64,000 nucleotides of DNA. Origin: Flavobacteriales bacterium (GTDB lineage Bacteria > Bacteroidota > Bacteroidia > Flavobacteriales_E > Vicingaceae). How positions within the stretch are numbered: the stretch's first letter is position 1; each line of letters starts with the position of its first letter. Below the pieces are notes generated by a model. The model was not told the DNA's origin. It saw only the letters and a list, made by a program, of their open reading frames with translations, and searched no databases. This document shows, one piece after another, positions 35,840-45,766 of the stretch. The stretch spans positions 310,001 to 374,000 of the forward strand of contig JACJZB010000003.1 in NCBI GenBank assembly GCA_020635815.1, in the 5' to 3' direction. A program made the position numbers and the translations under genes.

Positions 35840-36730
35840 TTAATTGTCTAGAAAATTATTAATGTTACCTCTTTTAAAGGCATCAATAAAAGAGCCTTTT
35901 GTAAGGTTGTAAATTTTTGAATTGTGCTTCTTGGCATACGCCTCAATTTCAAAATAAGATTTAAAGGTCAAGTAAAATTTGCCTAATATTTCATGTAGTT
36001 TTCTACTATCTTTTCCTTTTTTTGCCATTACTTCTGGTTTGGCATTTGTATTGTAAAAATGAGGTTGAGCTAATAGTGCTTCGTTATTTTCGGTTACAAA
36101 TATTTCTTTTGTCCAAGAATGTTCTACACCAATTATCCCAATTTTTTTATACCCCTTCCATAACAATAACATTAAGGTGTAACCAACTATATTATGACTT
36201 CTTGGCATTCCTAATTGTTTGTTATACATGTAAAATAAAAAAGATTCAAAACCTTCTAATGCTGTTAAATTGAAAAATTGGATTTGTATGTTTTTATTTT
36301 TTTTTATGATGTCTTGCCAAAATTTAAACTTTTTAGCTTCAAATGGCACAAAGAAATCCATTCGCCAAGTTACTATTTCAGCAATTTTTGTAAATAGATC
36401 CATTCTGTTTTTATCAAAAACTTCATCTACATCGGGTAACCATAATTCAGGTGCAGCAATAATGTAATAGTTAGGTTTAAGTTGTAAGAAAAAATCTGAT
36501 TTATAGAAATAGTTTACACATAATGTATCTATATCTTTCAATTTGTTAAGAACATCAATATTACTTAATTCATCATTTAAAGAAGGACCGTTAGCAATTA
36601 CTAGGATTTTAGCATTAGAACTTGTTTTTTTTATGCTCGAGAACTTAGAGGTTAGTACGACCTTTATGATAGAAATAATAGTGTTAGATAAGTTTTTTGC
36701 TAGCGAACCAGCTTGGTCATTAAAGCTCAT
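35840..36730 (-). CDS. DUF115/GT42-like protein, possible nonulosonate transferase
   Basis: 296 residues. The Rossmann-like motif KILVIANGPSLN (about 43-54) is characteristic of the DUF115 (MptE/Maf-like) and CST-I (GT42) folds. A second conserved block, YKKIGIIGVEHSW, lies around 195-207. In Campylobacter and related genera, Maf proteins with DUF115 attach pseudaminic acid to flagellin, and GT42 enzymes are sialyltransferases that use CMP-activated donors. With a CMP-nonulosonate pathway 2-6 kb away, a transfer role is plausible. No catalytic residue can be assigned by eye, so the function is inferred. Confidence 0.6.
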   Translation of the reverse strand: MSFNDQAGSLAKNLSNTIISIIKVVLTSKFSSIKKTSSNAKILVIANGPSLNDELSNIDVLNKLKDIDTLCVNYFYKSDFFLQLKPNYYIIAAPELWLPDVDEVFDKNRMDLFTKIAEIVTWRMDFFVPFEAKKFKFWQDIIKKNKNIQIQFFNLTALEGFESFLFYMYNKQLGMPRSHNIVGYTLMLLLWKGYKKIGIIGVEHSWTKEIFVTENNEALLAQPHFYNTNAKPEVMAKKGKDSRKLHEILGKFYLTFKSYFEIEAYAKKHNSKIYNLTKGSFIDAFKRGNINNFLDN

Positions 36731-36739
36731 GTTTTATTT

Positions 36740-36747
36740 CAAAAGTA
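36740..36747 (-). promoter_or_regulatory. -7 element (TACTTTTG) for DUF115-like gene
   Basis: This is an exact TAnnTTTG match on the minus strand whose last base is 10 bp from the start codon, so the leader would be only a few nucleotides. Confidence 0.4.
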
Positions 36748-36833
36748 TTAAAAATGAAAATCTAAAAATAGGAAGAAAAATGTCAAATTTATGAAGACTC
36801 TCACTAAATACTTATAGATGTGTTTATAATTGA

Positions 36834-36841
36834 TATTTTTG
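36834..36841 (+). promoter_or_regulatory. -7 element (TATTTTTG) for NRAMP-like gene
   Basis: This is an exact TAnnTTTG match 42 bp before the start at 36883. Confidence 0.45.
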
Positions 36842-36882
36842 AATGAATTAAAACATGAATATATCTTGTCTTTTATACACAA

Positions 36883-38118
36883 ATGAAAACTCCTTGGTAT
36901 AAAATATTAGGACCAGGATTATTGTATGCAGGAGCAGCAATCGGTGTGTCCCATCTAGTACAATCAACAAGGGCTGGAGCTGATTTTGGTTATGGTTTAG
37001 TTTGGGCTATTTTGTTGGCCAATGTTTTAAAATATCCTTTTTTTGAGTTTGGACCAAGGTATGCTGCAAGTACTGGTAAGAGTTTATTATATGGTTATAA
37101 AGCGATAGGCAATTGGGCATTATACCTTTTTATTGCTTTAACTTTTGTAAGCATGTTTATCATTCAATCTGCTGTAACTGTTGTTACTGCTGGATTAGCT
37201 TCCGAAATTACGGGGTTTTTAATTGCTCCATGGATTATCTCAAGCGTACTTTTAGTTATTTGTGCAGGAATATTATTAATAGGAAAATATTCCGTTCTAG
37301 ATAAAGTAATGAAAGTGATTATTCTTACGCTTTCTGTGAGTACAATTATTGCGTTAGTTGCTGCATTTACAGGTAATAACCAACAATACCAAGAATATAT
37401 GGTTTCTTTTACCTTTTCAGAAAAAAGCCACGTATTGTTTTTAATTGCTTTGATGGGGTGGATGCCCGCTCCTTTTGATATATCGGTATGGCATTCGTTA
37501 TGGACTTCTGAAAAAAATAATCATCAAGAAAGCAATTTAAAAGAAGCTTTACTTGATTTTAAAATAGGTTATTGGGGAACAATGATATTGGCATTATGTT
37601 TCGTTTCGTTGGGAGCCATTACAATTTATGGTTCAGGTATTCAATTAGAAAATAGTGGAGGTGCTTTTGCAAAACAATTAATAGGAATATACACTAGTAG
37701 TATAGGACATTGGGCTTATGTAGTGATAGCCATTGCGGCTTTTACAACAATGTTAAGCACAACAATAACATGCTTGGATGCTTCTCCGAGAGTTTTAACA
37801 GAAGCGACAACTTTAGTCTTAAAAAACAACAAAAATGAACGTAAGGTCTATTTGTTTTGGATTTTGTTATTGTTAGTTGGTACGGTAATAATATTATCAT
37901 TTTACCTTACAAATATGAAAGCACTAGTTGATTTTGCAACAGTTATAGCATTTTTATCATCGCCAATTTTAGCCATATTAAATTATTTGGCTATTACTGG
38001 GAAAACAATGCCTAAAGAAAATAAACCAAGTTTCTTTTTAAAGATTTTAAGTTGGATGGGAATAGCTTATTTTATTGGGTTTTCAATTTATTTTATGATT
38101 TTAATGAATTCAAACTAA
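36883..38118 (+). CDS. NRAMP-family metal transporter homologue with altered metal site
   Basis: A 411-residue inner-membrane protein with about 11 segments. LGPGLLYAGAAIGVSHL at the N-terminus and the RAGADFGYGL that follows identify the NRAMP (MntH/DMT1) family. The canonical TM1 metal motif DPGN is here GVSH (residues 21-24), and the TM6 motif MPHN is MPAP. The residues that normally coordinate Mn2+ or Fe2+ are therefore mostly absent; only the TM6 methionine is retained. It may carry another cation or a different substrate. It is a single gene with its own likely promoter. Confidence 0.8.
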   Translation: MKTPWYKILGPGLLYAGAAIGVSHLVQSTRAGADFGYGLVWAILLANVLKYPFFEFGPRYAASTGKSLLYGYKAIGNWALYLFIALTFVSMFIIQSAVTVVTAGLASEITGFLIAPWIISSVLLVICAGILLIGKYSVLDKVMKVIILTLSVSTIIALVAAFTGNNQQYQEYMVSFTFSEKSHVLFLIALMGWMPAPFDISVWHSLWTSEKNNHQESNLKEALLDFKIGYWGTMILALCFVSLGAITIYGSGIQLENSGGAFAKQLIGIYTSSIGHWAYVVIAIAAFTTMLSTTITCLDASPRVLTEATTLVLKNNKNERKVYLFWILLLLVGTVIILSFYLTNMKALVDFATVIAFLSSPILAILNYLAITGKTMPKENKPSFFLKILSWMGIAYFIGFSIYFMILMNSN

Positions 38119-38167
38119 AATCATTTCAATTCTGCACCTTTTTTAGCATCTTTACGTACAAATTACT

Positions 38168-41100
38168 ATGTACAACAAAATTAAGTTTCATATCACCTTA
38201 TTTGTGGTTTTGTGTTTTGCTTTATTAGGCAATGCTCTAGCTCAATGCCCGCAGTTGTACGATTTTTACGGAACACCAAGTAACGCTCCTTATTGGTACG
38301 ATTGTACAGGTAATAATTATACCCTAACTATTCAATCACCAAATAATATTGGAAGTTATTCAATAGATTGGGGAGATGGAAGTTCAATTACTACTGGAGT
38401 TTCTTTGATTTCTCCTGCAAGTGTTACCCATAACTATACCGCTGCAGTTGACACGTTTATTGTAACATTTACAGAAGATACCTCAGGTTGTGTAATTCAA
38501 GGTGTGATGGTAATGGAAGAGGCAACAAGTGCGTCCATTCAAATACCTGTAGGAGGTTTAACTCAAGCTTGTGCACCTGCTTCGTTAGAGTTTGTAAATA
38601 GCAGTACCAATACTTCAGAAACGACTGTTTTTACTTGGGATTTTGGAGATGGTAGTCCACCTGTAGTTTATGACTACACTAACGCAGGTCAAACAATATC
38701 ACACACCTACCAGCAAGGTACTGTTAACTGTGTTACCCAAGTTACCTTAACCGCTGAAAACTATTGTAACACCATTCAAGGAGGTAATAGTACGGCATCT
38801 TTTAACCCAATTAGAATTTGGGACATAGATGATGCAGCAATAAATGCTTCGGCAACCGTTTTATGCTATCCAGATACTACGGTCACTTTTCAGAATATTA
38901 CCAATAGAAATTGCTTTGCACAAGGTAATATAGCTCAACGTTACGAATGGTGGAACTTTGGCGATTATTGGGGTAGTGGTTATGATTCAATTGTTGGTTG
39001 GGTTGCTTGGCCACCAGCAAATCCATACACTATGGCTTACCCGGGAATTGGAACTTATGATGTGATGATGGTAGATAGTAGTTTTTGTGGTTTAGATACG
39101 GCTTACATTACCATACAAATTGTAGCACCACCTTTTGCAGCTCTTACAGCAAGTAAAGATACAATCTGTGAAGGTGAATCAATTACTTTTAATAATTTAT
39201 CGGGTGGTGGAGCAAACGCTTATTTTTGGAATTTTGGAGATGGTGGAGGATGGATACCTTCAGCTGGAGGAGCAGTTAATCATACTTATAACAATGCTGG
39301 AGATTTTACCATACAAGTAGTTTCTAATATTACAGGAGGAACAGGAGGATGTACTGATACAGCTTCGTTAGATATACACGTTTTAACTACGCCTTTAGCA
39401 AGCTTTAGTTTCGATAATAATAACGGTTGTGATAGCATGTCTGTTAATTATACGAATACTTCTTCAGTAGATGCTATAACATGGCTTTGGGATTTTGACA
39501 ATGGACAAACAGATAATACTCCAACCCCACCAATTCAGTTTTATAATGTTCCAGGTAACTACGATGTTGAACTAACAGTTAGCAATGCTAATGGATGCCC
39601 GAATACAACTAACCAAACTTTAACCGTTTATCAATCGCCAGTTCCTGCTTTTACCCCAACAAGCGTTTGTGTTAATGAAATGGCATCATTTATTGACAAT
39701 TCTACTTTTTTAGGAACAGATTCTATTTTAACTTGGACTTGGGATTTTGGAGACTCGGGTTCCTCAACTCAACAAAACCCATTTCATATGTACACAACAC
39801 CAGGACTTTACGACATGGTTTTAACTGTAAATACTGCTTTTTGTGTTGGAATTGATACAGTTCAAATTACAGTTGAGAATATACCAACAGCTAATTTTAT
39901 AGCCGACACTACAAACGGTTGTGCCGATTTATTGGTCAATTTTACAAATACTTCATCAGTAAATGCAACAGATTTTTATTGGGATTTTGGAGATGGAGAT
40001 ACATCTATTTCAGTGAGTCCATCGCATCTATTTTTAAATTCTTATGGTTATGATACAACTTATACGGTTACATTAATCGCTCAAACTACATTTGGTTGTT
40101 CTGATACAACTACACAGCAAGTTACAGTGTATCCAAACCCTACGGCATCATTTACAGATAATGCTTCTTTAGATTGTGCTCCTTTAATTGTTGATTTTAC
40201 AAATACCTCTATAGGTGGAGTTGCTTATGATTGGGGTTTTGGAGATGGAACACCATCAGATACCACATTTAGCCCAAGCCATACCTATCAAAATCTCACA
40301 CAATTTATTGATAATGATTTATTGACCTTAATTGTAACCAGTGCTAATGGTTGTACTGATACAGCACAGAAAAACATTGTAGTTTACCCAGAACCTCAAT
40401 TTGGGTTTAGTATTAATCCAGATTCTGGCTGTAGCCCGTTATTGGTTACTTTTCCTTCAGTAATTGGAGCTGTAGATTATCAGTGGGACTTTGGAGATGG
40501 TACTTTTGGCTCAGGTCCTACACCAAGTCATACATACTACAACACAATTACTAATAACGTAATATACAATGTTACACTAACCGCTACATCTCCATTTGCG
40601 TGTGTCGATACAACCTATGGAACTGTTTTAGTGTTTCCAAATCCTACAGCTCAATTTAATATTGATAGCTTAAATGGTTGTCATCCATTAGAGGTAAGTT
40701 ATACTAACAATTCTACAGGAGGAACTTATTATCACTGGGATTTAGGAGATGGAACTAGTTTTGACACCCTGAGTTCAAATTTTCAACATACCTATACTAA
40801 TACAACCGGAGGAGTACTTCAACAACAAATTGAGTTAATTGCAGAAACAGATAGAGGATGTAAAGATACCCTGACACAAACGGTAGATGTTTACCCGAAA
40901 GTTACAGCAATAATACAAACGGATACGGTTGGATGTAGCCCTTTTACTACTTCTTTCAACAATTTCTCTTTAGGTGCTAATAAATATTATTGGAACTTTG
41001 GCGATGGTTCACCTATCGATACAACTTTTAATCCTACTCATCAATTTGTAAATCCAGGGTTAACTAATGTATCTTATACAGTATCTCTAATTATAGAGTC

Positions 41101-43216
41101 AATATACGGTTGTATGGATACAACATATCAAGATATTTTAGTTTATCCTGCAACTACGGCAATTTTTACAACTAATGATACAATAGGATGTCACCCATTG
41201 TCGATTGACTATACAAATAATTCAATAGGAGGTACTTTTTATCATTGGAATTTTGATGATGGAACTAGCTTTGATACAACAGCATTAAATTTTAGTCATA
41301 CTTTTTTAAATACCTCCGGCGTAATTCAAAATTATAATGTGAGTCTAGTTTCTGAAACAAATAATGGATGTAAGGACACCACTTTCCAAAATGTAGTGGT
41401 TTATCCAGATGTTACAGCAATATTACAAGCTGATACAGTTGGTTGTAGCCCTTTTACAACTACTTTTAATAACTTTTCAATAGGTTCAACTAAATACTAT
41501 TGGGATTTTGGTGATGGAACAGCAATAGATACGAATTCAACCCCTACTCATCAATTTGTTAACCCTAGCTTAGTAAATGTAACTTATACCGTTATGCTAA
41601 TTGCAGAGTCTGTTTTTGGGTGTACCGATACAACTTACCAAGATATATTGGTTTATCCAGCTACTATAGCACAAATCGCAGTTAATAATATCATTGGGTG
41701 TCATCCTTTAACAGTTGGGTTTGTTAACAATTCAATAGGAGGAACCTTTTATCATTGGGATTTTGGAGACGGAACTAGTTTTGATACAACTGCTTTGGGT
41801 TTTAATTATACCTTTTATAATACCACAGGCGTAATACAAAATTTCCAAACAATGTTAATTTCAGAAACTATTAATGGATGTAAGGATACAACTTACCAAA
41901 GTATTGATGTATATCCAGATGTTGTTGCTGTTTTTGTTGCTGATACGGCAAGTTGTAGTCCTTTAAATGCTACTTTAGTAAACAATTCGATTGGAGCATC
42001 AACTTATATATGGGATTTTGGAGATGGTTCTTCAATAGATACTTCATTTGCTCCAACACATCAATTTACAAATACAACACCAAACGATATTACTTATACT
42101 GTTTCATTAATAGCTGAATCTGTTTATGGTTGCAAAGATACGATGAATCATGATATAACTATTTATACCACTCCACAAGCCTCATTTACACCAACACCAT
42201 TCGTTCAAACCTATCCAAATACGGCAATTGCAATTAGTAATACCACATCTAATGGAACGTGGCAATATACTTGGAATTACGGAGATGGAGATACTTCATT
42301 ATTATCTATCCCACCTAACCATGTATATTCAACTTGGGGTAGTTATACCATTTCGGTTTTAGTAGAAGGAGTTCATTGTTCTGATACAGCAACGAGAACA
42401 ATAGAAATTATTCCACCAGTGCCGGTTGCAAGCTTTATAGGGCCAGCTCAAGGTTGTCGTCCATTAACGGTGTCGTTTCAAAACAACTCTACTTATGGCT
42501 ATTCTAACGCTTGGAATTTTGGAGATGGAGGAATTTCAACACAAACAAATCCAACTTACACTTATTATAATGCAGGAATTTATTCAGTTACCTTAACGGT
42601 TGTCGGAGATGGAGGTCAAGATGTTGAAACGCAAACCCAAATCATTGAAGTATATGAAAATCCTTCAGCATTTTTTACAGTTAGTCCTTCTGTTGTATTT
42701 ATCCCAGAAGAACCAGTTTTAATATACAACCTTTCGAACTTTGCTTCAAGTTACTCGTGGAATTTTGGAGATGGAGAAACATCTACAGATCAAAACCCTC
42801 AGCATTATTATACCGAAGCAGGATTTTATGATATTCAACTAATTGCTTCTACTGAAAATAATTGTACTGATACATTTAGAATAATTTCAGCCGTAGAAGC
42901 TAAAGCCGAAGGGGGCATAAAAATACCTAATGCGTTTACACCTAATATTGGAGGTAGTAACGGAGGAGAAATTATCCCAGGTAATTTAGACAATGATGTT
43001 TTTCATCCGATTTTGTACGGAGTAGAAAAATATGAACTGAACATTTTTAATAAATGGGGAGAGTTACTTTTTATTAGTACAGATATAAATATTGGTTGGG
43101 ATGGTTATTATAGAGGAGAATTATGTCAGCAAGATGTATATGTATATAAAATTAACGTAACCTATATTGATGGAACATCTGATTCTTACGTGGGTGATCT
43201 AACATTATTGAGATAA
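38168..43216 (+). CDS. Giant secreted PKD-repeat protein with gliding-motility-type T9SS C-terminal domain
   Basis: 1682 residues. A signal peptide (1-26, ending NALAQ) is followed by about 18 PKD-like beta-sandwich modules of roughly 80-95 residues, each marked by a WDFGDG-type motif. The middle holds a higher-order duplication of a two-module unit (see repeat at 40676). The last 95 or so residues (IPNAFTPN, YELNIFNKWGELLF, GWDGYYRGE, YVYKINVTY) are the gliding-motility-associated C-terminal domain, a type B T9SS sorting signal. It should be exported by T9SS and attached at the cell surface, perhaps as an adhesin. The following PD40 and PorP/SprF genes form a recurrent trio with such proteins. 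Confidence 0.92.
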   Translation: MYNKIKFHITLFVVLCFALLGNALAQCPQLYDFYGTPSNAPYWYDCTGNNYTLTIQSPNNIGSYSIDWGDGSSITTGVSLISPASVTHNYTAAVDTFIVTFTEDTSGCVIQGVMVMEEATSASIQIPVGGLTQACAPASLEFVNSSTNTSETTVFTWDFGDGSPPVVYDYTNAGQTISHTYQQGTVNCVTQVTLTAENYCNTIQGGNSTASFNPIRIWDIDDAAINASATVLCYPDTTVTFQNITNRNCFAQGNIAQRYEWWNFGDYWGSGYDSIVGWVAWPPANPYTMAYPGIGTYDVMMVDSSFCGLDTAYITIQIVAPPFAALTASKDTICEGESITFNNLSGGGANAYFWNFGDGGGWIPSAGGAVNHTYNNAGDFTIQVVSNITGGTGGCTDTASLDIHVLTTPLASFSFDNNNGCDSMSVNYTNTSSVDAITWLWDFDNGQTDNTPTPPIQFYNVPGNYDVELTVSNANGCPNTTNQTLTVYQSPVPAFTPTSVCVNEMASFIDNSTFLGTDSILTWTWDFGDSGSSTQQNPFHMYTTPGLYDMVLTVNTAFCVGIDTVQITVENIPTANFIADTTNGCADLLVNFTNTSSVNATDFYWDFGDGDTSISVSPSHLFLNSYGYDTTYTVTLIAQTTFGCSDTTTQQVTVYPNPTASFTDNASLDCAPLIVDFTNTSIGGVAYDWGFGDGTPSDTTFSPSHTYQNLTQFIDNDLLTLIVTSANGCTDTAQKNIVVYPEPQFGFSINPDSGCSPLLVTFPSVIGAVDYQWDFGDGTFGSGPTPSHTYYNTITNNVIYNVTLTATSPFACVDTTYGTVLVFPNPTAQFNIDSLNGCHPLEVSYTNNSTGGTYYHWDLGDGTSFDTLSSNFQHTYTNTTGGVLQQQIELIAETDRGCKDTLTQTVDVYPKVTAIIQTDTVGCSPFTTSFNNFSLGANKYYWNFGDGSPIDTTFNPTHQFVNPGLTNVSYTVSLIIESIYGCMDTTYQDILVYPATTAIFTTNDTIGCHPLSIDYTNNSIGGTFYHWNFDDGTSFDTTALNFSHTFLNTSGVIQNYNVSLVSETNNGCKDTTFQNVVVYPDVTAILQADTVGCSPFTTTFNNFSIGSTKYYWDFGDGTAIDTNSTPTHQFVNPSLVNVTYTVMLIAESVFGCTDTTYQDILVYPATIAQIAVNNIIGCHPLTVGFVNNSIGGTFYHWDFGDGTSFDTTALGFNYTFYNTTGVIQNFQTMLISETINGCKDTTYQSIDVYPDVVAVFVADTASCSPLNATLVNNSIGASTYIWDFGDGSSIDTSFAPTHQFTNTTPNDITYTVSLIAESVYGCKDTMNHDITIYTTPQASFTPTPFVQTYPNTAIAISNTTSNGTWQYTWNYGDGDTSLLSIPPNHVYSTWGSYTISVLVEGVHCSDTATRTIEIIPPVPVASFIGPAQGCRPLTVSFQNNSTYGYSNAWNFGDGGISTQTNPTYTYYNAGIYSVTLTVVGDGGQDVETQTQIIEVYENPSAFFTVSPSVVFIPEEPVLIYNLSNFASSYSWNFGDGETSTDQNPQHYYTEAGFYDIQLIASTENNCTDTFRIISAVEAKAEGGIKIPNAFTPNIGGSNGGEIIPGNLDNDVFHPILYGVEKYELNIFNKWGELLFISTDINIGWDGYYRGELCQQDVYVYKINVTYIDGTSDSYVGDLTLLR
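40676..42205 (+). repeat. Three tandem copies of a 510-nt two-domain PKD unit
   Basis: Homologous landmarks repeat at exactly 510 bp: GCHPL-type codons at 40676, 41186 and 41696, and GCSP(F/L)-type codons at 40931, 41441 and 41951. Each unit is 170 codons encoding two different PKD modules in the order B-A. The third A copy has drifted most. Indel-free spacing points to in-frame duplication. Confidence 0.8.
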
Positions 43217-43226
43217 AAGATTTAAA

Positions 43227-44768
43227 ATGAAAAATATATTAGTTACACTATTTTTAGTTACTTCGGTTGTGTTTTCCTTAAAAGCACAAACACCAGAACT
43301 TAAAAAGATTATCAAATCTGCTGATGTAAGGTTTGATATGCATGATTATTATGGTGCAGAAAAACTATATGCTGAGGCATATAGTATGGATTCTACAAAC
43401 GCAACAGTAAATTTTAGGTTAGGTGTTTGCAAATTTGAAATGAAAGACCATAAAAGTGCAGAATTCTATTTTATTAAAAGTAGTAGTGCGGTTAGTCTTG
43501 AGATATTTAGATATAAAGCTGCAATAGCACATGCCGATAAGAAATTTAAAAAAGCAATAAATTATTATAATGCATATAAAATTATTAACGGAGAAAAAGA
43601 TTTAACCAATGAAGAAGCCAATAATTTAATAGCTAAAGCTATTTATGCTGAAAATGTAATTAAAAATCCAAGAAATGTTTCAATTATTAATGTTGGCTCA
43701 AATATAAATACTGAGTATGACGAGTATGTACCTTTAATTTCTGCTGATGAAGAAATTATGATTTTTACTTCACGCCGACCAGAAAGCACAGGAAAGCTTC
43801 TTGACCCAAATGGGCGATATTTTGAAGATATTTATTCTAGCAAAAGTTTAGGTAAGGAGTGGCAAAAACCAGTTCAGTTAGGAAAAGGAATTAATACCAA
43901 TACCAATGATGCTTCTGCTGGTCTTTCGGCTGACGGTCAATTATTATTTATTTTTAGAACAAACGAAGATTTAATTTCAGGCGACTTATACGAATGTAGA
44001 ATGGGCTTGGATGAATGGGAAATGCCTAAAAAAATGCCATCCAATATAAATTCTAAAGACATAGAATCAAGCGCGTCTATAGTTCCTAATGAAAGAACAT
44101 TATATTTTTCTAGCGATAGAGAAGGCGGTTTTGGAGGAAAAGATATTTATAAGGTTGAACGTTTGCCAAATGGAACATGGGGTGCTGTTCAGAATTTAGG
44201 ACCAACAGTAAATACAGCTGAAGATGAAGATGCACCATTTATTCATGCTGATGGTAAAACCTTGTATTTTAGTTCAACTGGTCATCAAAATATGGGAGGA
44301 TATGACATCTTTAAAACAAAACTAAATGAAGCGGGAGAATGGAGCAACCCTGAGAACTTAGGTTATCCAATAAATAGTGTTACAGATGATATTTTTTATG
44401 TAGTTGCTGCTGATGGAAAGACAGGTTATTATTCATCATCTAGAGAAGGAGGTTATGGTGGACAAGACATTTATAAAGTGTTATTAAAGGACGAATATGA
44501 GAAACTAACTGTAATTAAGGGAGAAGTTTTAGGAAAGGATAATGTTCCTGTTTCGGCTAAGATTACTTTAATAGAATTAGAGTCAGCTTCCATTCAAGGA
44601 ATTTATAAATCGAAAGAGGGCACAGGTAAGTTTATTATGCTAGTAGAACCTGGTAAAACATATAACTACGTGATTCAAGCTGATGGTTATCATCCCAAAA
44701 CGGATGAACTTGATTTTGACATTAAAAGTAGCACTCCAATCAAATTTAATTTAGAAGCAAAAAATTGA
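43227..44768 (+). CDS. Periplasmic TPR and PD40 beta-propeller protein (PorE-like without OmpA domain)
   Basis: 513 residues with a signal peptide (1-21, ending SLKAQ). TPR-like helices (about 25-130) are followed by a WD40-like PD40 beta-propeller (about 150-415) with repeated YFSSDREGGFGGKDIYK-type motifs, and then a carboxypeptidase-regulatory-like sandwich (about 425-510). T9SS PorE has this order plus a C-terminal OmpA peptidoglycan-binding domain, which is missing here. It lies between the T9SS-targeted PKD protein and the PorP/SprF protein. Its stop overlaps the next start (TTGA). Confidence 0.85.
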   Translation: MKNILVTLFLVTSVVFSLKAQTPELKKIIKSADVRFDMHDYYGAEKLYAEAYSMDSTNATVNFRLGVCKFEMKDHKSAEFYFIKSSSAVSLEIFRYKAAIAHADKKFKKAINYYNAYKIINGEKDLTNEEANNLIAKAIYAENVIKNPRNVSIINVGSNINTEYDEYVPLISADEEIMIFTSRRPESTGKLLDPNGRYFEDIYSSKSLGKEWQKPVQLGKGINTNTNDASAGLSADGQLLFIFRTNEDLISGDLYECRMGLDEWEMPKKMPSNINSKDIESSASIVPNERTLYFSSDREGGFGGKDIYKVERLPNGTWGAVQNLGPTVNTAEDEDAPFIHADGKTLYFSSTGHQNMGGYDIFKTKLNEAGEWSNPENLGYPINSVTDDIFYVVAADGKTGYYSSSREGGYGGQDIYKVLLKDEYEKLTVIKGEVLGKDNVPVSAKITLIELESASIQGIYKSKEGTGKFIMLVEPGKTYNYVIQADGYHPKTDELDFDIKSSTPIKFNLEAKN

Positions 44769-45766
44769 AAAAACTAGTTGCCATATTTCTTTCTATTTTT
44801 TTGTGCTCATTTTTTAAAATTGAGGCACAAGATATGCAATTTACTCAATTTAATGCAGCTCCTTTATACTTAAATCCAGCATTTACAGGCTCTACAATTC
44901 AACATCGATTTGCTTCGAGTTATCGTAATCAATGGACTGCTATTCCTGGACATTATAACAATTTTGCTTTTTCTTACGATTATAATTTAGCTGATTTTAA
45001 TAGCGGAATAGGGTTGGTTTTTGCTAGAGAACAAGCAGGAACTGCTGGTTTAAGTACAACAGAAACAGGCTTGTTATATTCTTATCGTTTTTTATTAAAG
45101 AAGCAAGTTTACATTCAAGCAGGATTAAAGTTCAATTATATACGAACAGGCATTAATTTTTCTAAATTGGTCTTTAACGACCAACTATATACTGATGGTT
45201 CAGCTACCACAGAATCTTTGCTACTTCAAAATACATCTTATTTAGATTTAACGAGTGGCGTTTTAATTTATAGTAGTAAATTTTGGGGAGGGATAGCAGT
45301 AAATCACATGAATCAACCTAATCAATCATTAACTAATAATGAAAGTCCTTTATATTTAAAGCTATCAGCACATGGAGGTTATAAGTTTGATATTGATGAT
45401 GGCAACAAAAGAAGTGCTGCAAAATACTTTAATTTGGCTTTTCAATACAAAGCACAACACAAGTTTGACCAGCTAGATTTAGGAATTTATTATACCCAAG
45501 AACCATTAGTTTTTGGAATTTGGTATAGAGGAATTCCATTGCTAAAATCCTATGAGGGCATATTAAATAATGATGCAGTGGCAGTAATTTTAGGCTATGT
45601 TATACCTGAATCAAATTTAAGTATAGGATATAGTTATGATGCTACTATTTCAAAATTACTAACCAACACTGCTGGTTCACACGAAATATCTATTATATAT
45701 GAAGTGGCTAGTAAGCGTAAAAAGAAAAGAGGAAGAAAATTCTTTGCTCCTTGTGCAAAGTTTTAG
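44765..45766 (+). CDS. PorP/SprF-family outer-membrane protein
   Basis: 333 residues with a signal peptide (about 1-21, ending FKIEAQ) and the typical PorP/SprF start of the mature part (MQFTQFNAAPLYLNPAFTGS). The rest is a 14-strand-type outer-membrane barrel. PorP/SprF proteins help T9SS substrates with type B C-terminal domains reach the surface, and this one probably serves the PKD protein two genes upstream. It begins with TTG: that start overlaps the previous stop (TTGA) and gives the full signal peptide; no ATG does. The C-terminus ends in a basic KKKRGRK tail. Confidence 0.9.
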   Translation: MKKLVAIFLSIFLCSFFKIEAQDMQFTQFNAAPLYLNPAFTGSTIQHRFASSYRNQWTAIPGHYNNFAFSYDYNLADFNSGIGLVFAREQAGTAGLSTTETGLLYSYRFLLKKQVYIQAGLKFNYIRTGINFSKLVFNDQLYTDGSATTESLLLQNTSYLDLTSGVLIYSSKFWGGIAVNHMNQPNQSLTNNESPLYLKLSAHGGYKFDIDDGNKRSAAKYFNLAFQYKAQHKFDQLDLGIYYTQEPLVFGIWYRGIPLLKSYEGILNNDAVAVILGYVIPESNLSIGYSYDATISKLLTNTAGSHEISIIYEVASKRKKKRGRKFFAPCAKF

